Below the pieces are notes generated by a model. That model was not told where the DNA came from, did not search any database, and saw nothing but the letters and a program-made list of their open reading frames with translations. Both the position numbers and the translations under genes were made by a program. From the NCBI GenBank assembly GCA_963565915.1, contig OY751496.1, positions 2,046,001-2,110,000 on the forward strand: a stretch of DNA of 64,000 nt. Direction: 5' to 3'. How positions within the stretch are numbered: the stretch's first letter is position 1; every line of letters begins with the position of its first letter. This DNA is from Entoloma clypeatum. Lineage: Eukaryota; Basidiomycota; Agaricomycetes; Agaricales; Entolomataceae. Shown here in pieces: positions 62,373 through 64,000 of the stretch.

Positions 62373-62682
62373 TGTTGAAACTTTTCCCATCACGTAGATT
62401 AGATTAGATTAGATTACATCACGTGACCTTTACATATCTTCATTACATACTTGTTTGGTTGGTACAAACAGTAGTACAGTATATAAGACCAGGAAACTGT
62501 CAATACCAACAAGTTGTCTCTTGACTCTTAACCAGCTCCATCGCTCTCACCAGCCTCAACCGCTCTCACTAGCCTTACCCCCTCCAAACCATGTAAGTGA
62601 CCATAGCGGTATCATAGAGTACTTCCACTGTAGCTATGTTGCTCAGTACACCTGTGGCTAGCGCCCAGGTGGAACTTCAACA
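62373..62682 (+). repeat. 3' LTR of Copia G
   Basis: 310 bases, one difference from the left LTR; the polypurine tract ATATGGGGGGG ends just before it (62362-62372). Confidence 0.96.
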
Positions 62683-63160
62683 TTTTCGACCTATTCTGCT
62701 CATATTCACCTTATTAAGTCCTTGAATTTCATTTGAAGGGTCTGAATAGGTTTACATACAATGTTTCAATAGTATATGTACAGTATATTTGGAGTACAAG
62801 TGTTGTGGAAAGGAGGAAGCCAGGAAATGTTGTTTTTTGTGTTTGAAAACACCATGCCACACTGTTCATCACGATTTACAGTGTGTTTTGATGTATCATT
62901 TTGGAGTACAGACTTTCTACCATACATAGCTGATGTATTTAACTTTATATATACTTACTATAAGTTTCTAAATATCTCTACATAAGTTAAGATCTGTTTT
63001 TAGGGCTTGTGGTGCCACGGTTTGGGCATTGAGAGTACATGTTTCGACAATGTGCATTGCTCAGTATTGACTACCGAAACTCGAACCATAAGTCATTGGC
63101 TAGCAAACCTTCCCACACTTTTCTTTTCCCCCACCTCCACTCCATCTGGCCACCACCTCC
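62683..63160. repeat. Right part of the dispersed repeat split by Copia G
   Basis: Continues the repeat from 56906 and matches 30236-30720 (TTTTCGACCTATT, TATTAAGTCCTTG, GGGCATTGAGAGTACATG). No gene. Confidence 0.8.
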
Positions 63161-63485
63161 GCCCAATGGCCCCTCTAGTGTCCAATGGCCCGCTGTCATG
63201 CCCAATGGCTGCATCTAATGCCCAACGCCGTCCACTCATGCCCAATGCCCTCCCTTCAAGCCCAATGGCCCCCACCTGTGCCCAACAGCCCCCTCTAGTG
63301 CCCAACGGCATCCTCTCATTGCCAACGGCCCCTTTTCGCGCCCAATGGCCCTTCTCAAGCTCAACAGCCCCCCCTCGTGCCGAATTGCCCCCTCCTCTTC
63401 CGTTGACTCATGCCCAACACCCGTCCTTCGCCCACTCTCCTGCCCAACAGCGTCCACTCACACCCAACGGCATCAGACAGCGAGA
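63161..63485. repeat. 20-base minisatellite, block 4
   Basis: About 16 units such as CCCAATGGCCCGCTGTCATG, in the same relation to the dispersed repeat as block 3 at 30715. ORFs across it are not genes. Confidence 0.8.
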
Positions 63486-63532
63486 CTCAGACAACACGTG
63501 CATGCCCCGTCCAGTAGCACACCCCTGTAGCC

Positions 63533-63715
63533 TAGTATAGTACATACTATGAGTCTGGACTGGTTTAAACCCGTCCAGTCTCATCAGACTTGAATACACG
63601 GACCGGTCAGACCGGCTTTCGAAGGTGACCATGTAAAATTGAGACTGGTGCAGTCCTCGGTCTTCCCTTTTAGGGGGTCAAAAACGAGACTGAACCAAAC
63701 TATCAATCACTATCC
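63533..63715. repeat. GACTGG-type MITE remnant
   Basis: Words AGTCTGGACTGG, CCCGTCCAGTCTC and GAGACTGGTGCAGTCC between TAGTATAG and ATCACTA, like the interior of the hAT-type elements at 11955 and 56097. The ends are too decayed to prove. Confidence 0.4.
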
Positions 63716-64000
63716 AGATTTTCCCACTCTCGCTCAGTCACCTTGAGGTGAACAATATCTTTATTGAGGGGATTGGTTGGAAAGGTTTCAACAGGCTGAA
63801 GGTTGATATGAGAAGGGCAAAGATGTGAAACAACAAAAAGCTTTCCTGCCGCAAATAGAGACATCTAATGACCATGGAATATATTGAGTCCCAACGGGAA
63901 CGGACATTGAGGAGGAGTTGGAAGATCTTGATATACTTGCTTTTTCCTTCGCTATCGATGCCCCACCAGTGCTCCTGATTGCTGAGCGTGATTGTGTTTT
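63716..64000. other. Window end, nothing recognised
   Basis: Near-unique sequence with short open frames on both strands; no motif or repeat recognised. Confidence 0.4.

Larger units (their letters stand above)
56907..62682 (+). mobile_element. Full-length Ty1/Copia element G
   Basis: LTRs 56907-57216 and 62373-62682 (310 bases each, TGTTGAAAC...CTTCAACA) differing at one base (ATCGTAG / ATCATAG). TSD TTTTC (56902-56906, 62683-62687). It has a PBS, a single gag-pol ORF broken once, and a polypurine tract (ATATGGGGGGG). Integrase precedes RT, the Copia order. It is a very young insertion. Confidence 0.97.

Overview
The window is a retrotransposon-dense piece of a fungal genome, most probably a mushroom-forming basidiomycete (Agaricomycete). 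The reasons are short GT-AG introns of about 45-60 bases, Zn2Cys6-like protein genes, a fungal TET/JBP-type dioxygenase gene, chromodomain Ty3/Gypsy elements of the Tf1/sushi type, a tyrosine-recombinase (DIRS/Ngaro-like) element with a spliced gag, and hAT relics. Species cannot be named from the sequence.

Bases 1-22066 hold a row of + strand host-like genes cut up by insertions: the end of a coiled-coil gene (2-214); a zinc-cluster/coiled-coil/proline-rich gene (668-10263) broken by full-length Gypsy element A (939-7494, TSD GACCA) and by a solo LTR (8709-9093, TSD AAAAC); a TET/JBP-type 2OG-Fe(II) dioxygenase gene (10834-13644) broken by a non-autonomous hAT element (11955-13095, TSD AGAAGTCT) that itself carries a solo LTR (12120-12832, TSD CAGTC); an acidic zinc-cluster gene (13725-14451); then Gypsy element E on the minus strand (14452-19159), a duplicated TET fragment, and a PD-(D/E)XK-like gene (20014-20790). 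The zinc-cluster, TET and PD-(D/E)XK genes each have two copies of a CCGTCGG(G)CCC-type motif upstream.

Bases 22067-31070 hold a 252-base hAT-type MITE, the apparently intact Gypsy element F (22615-27989, TSD GTGCT), then 20-base minisatellites interrupted by a 531-base near-perfect palindrome. Bases 31070-48345 are a nest: a tyrosine-recombinase retroelement H (+) is cut at its RT active-site motif by Gypsy D (-), and D is cut in its chromodomain by Gypsy B (-, 35348-41891, TSD CTCCC). Element C (+, 48346-53834), of the same family as A and B, follows and lacks its 3' end. Bases 53834-64000 contain a hAT transposase fossil (-), a tRNA-like remnant, Copia element G (56907-62682, TSD TTTTC), and a second copy of the repeat and minisatellite seen at 30.2-31.0 kb.

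Recurrent themes are: -1 frameshift gag-pol junctions in every Gypsy family (the same GGATTTT heptamer, with the same five-codon spacing to the gag stop, in three of them); self-priming 10-11 base primer-binding sites in three families; a conserved extra ORF between pol and the 3' LTR in elements A and B; and many premature stops of the CGA-to-TGA kind. All of this is read by eye; homology statements rest on recognised motifs, not searches.
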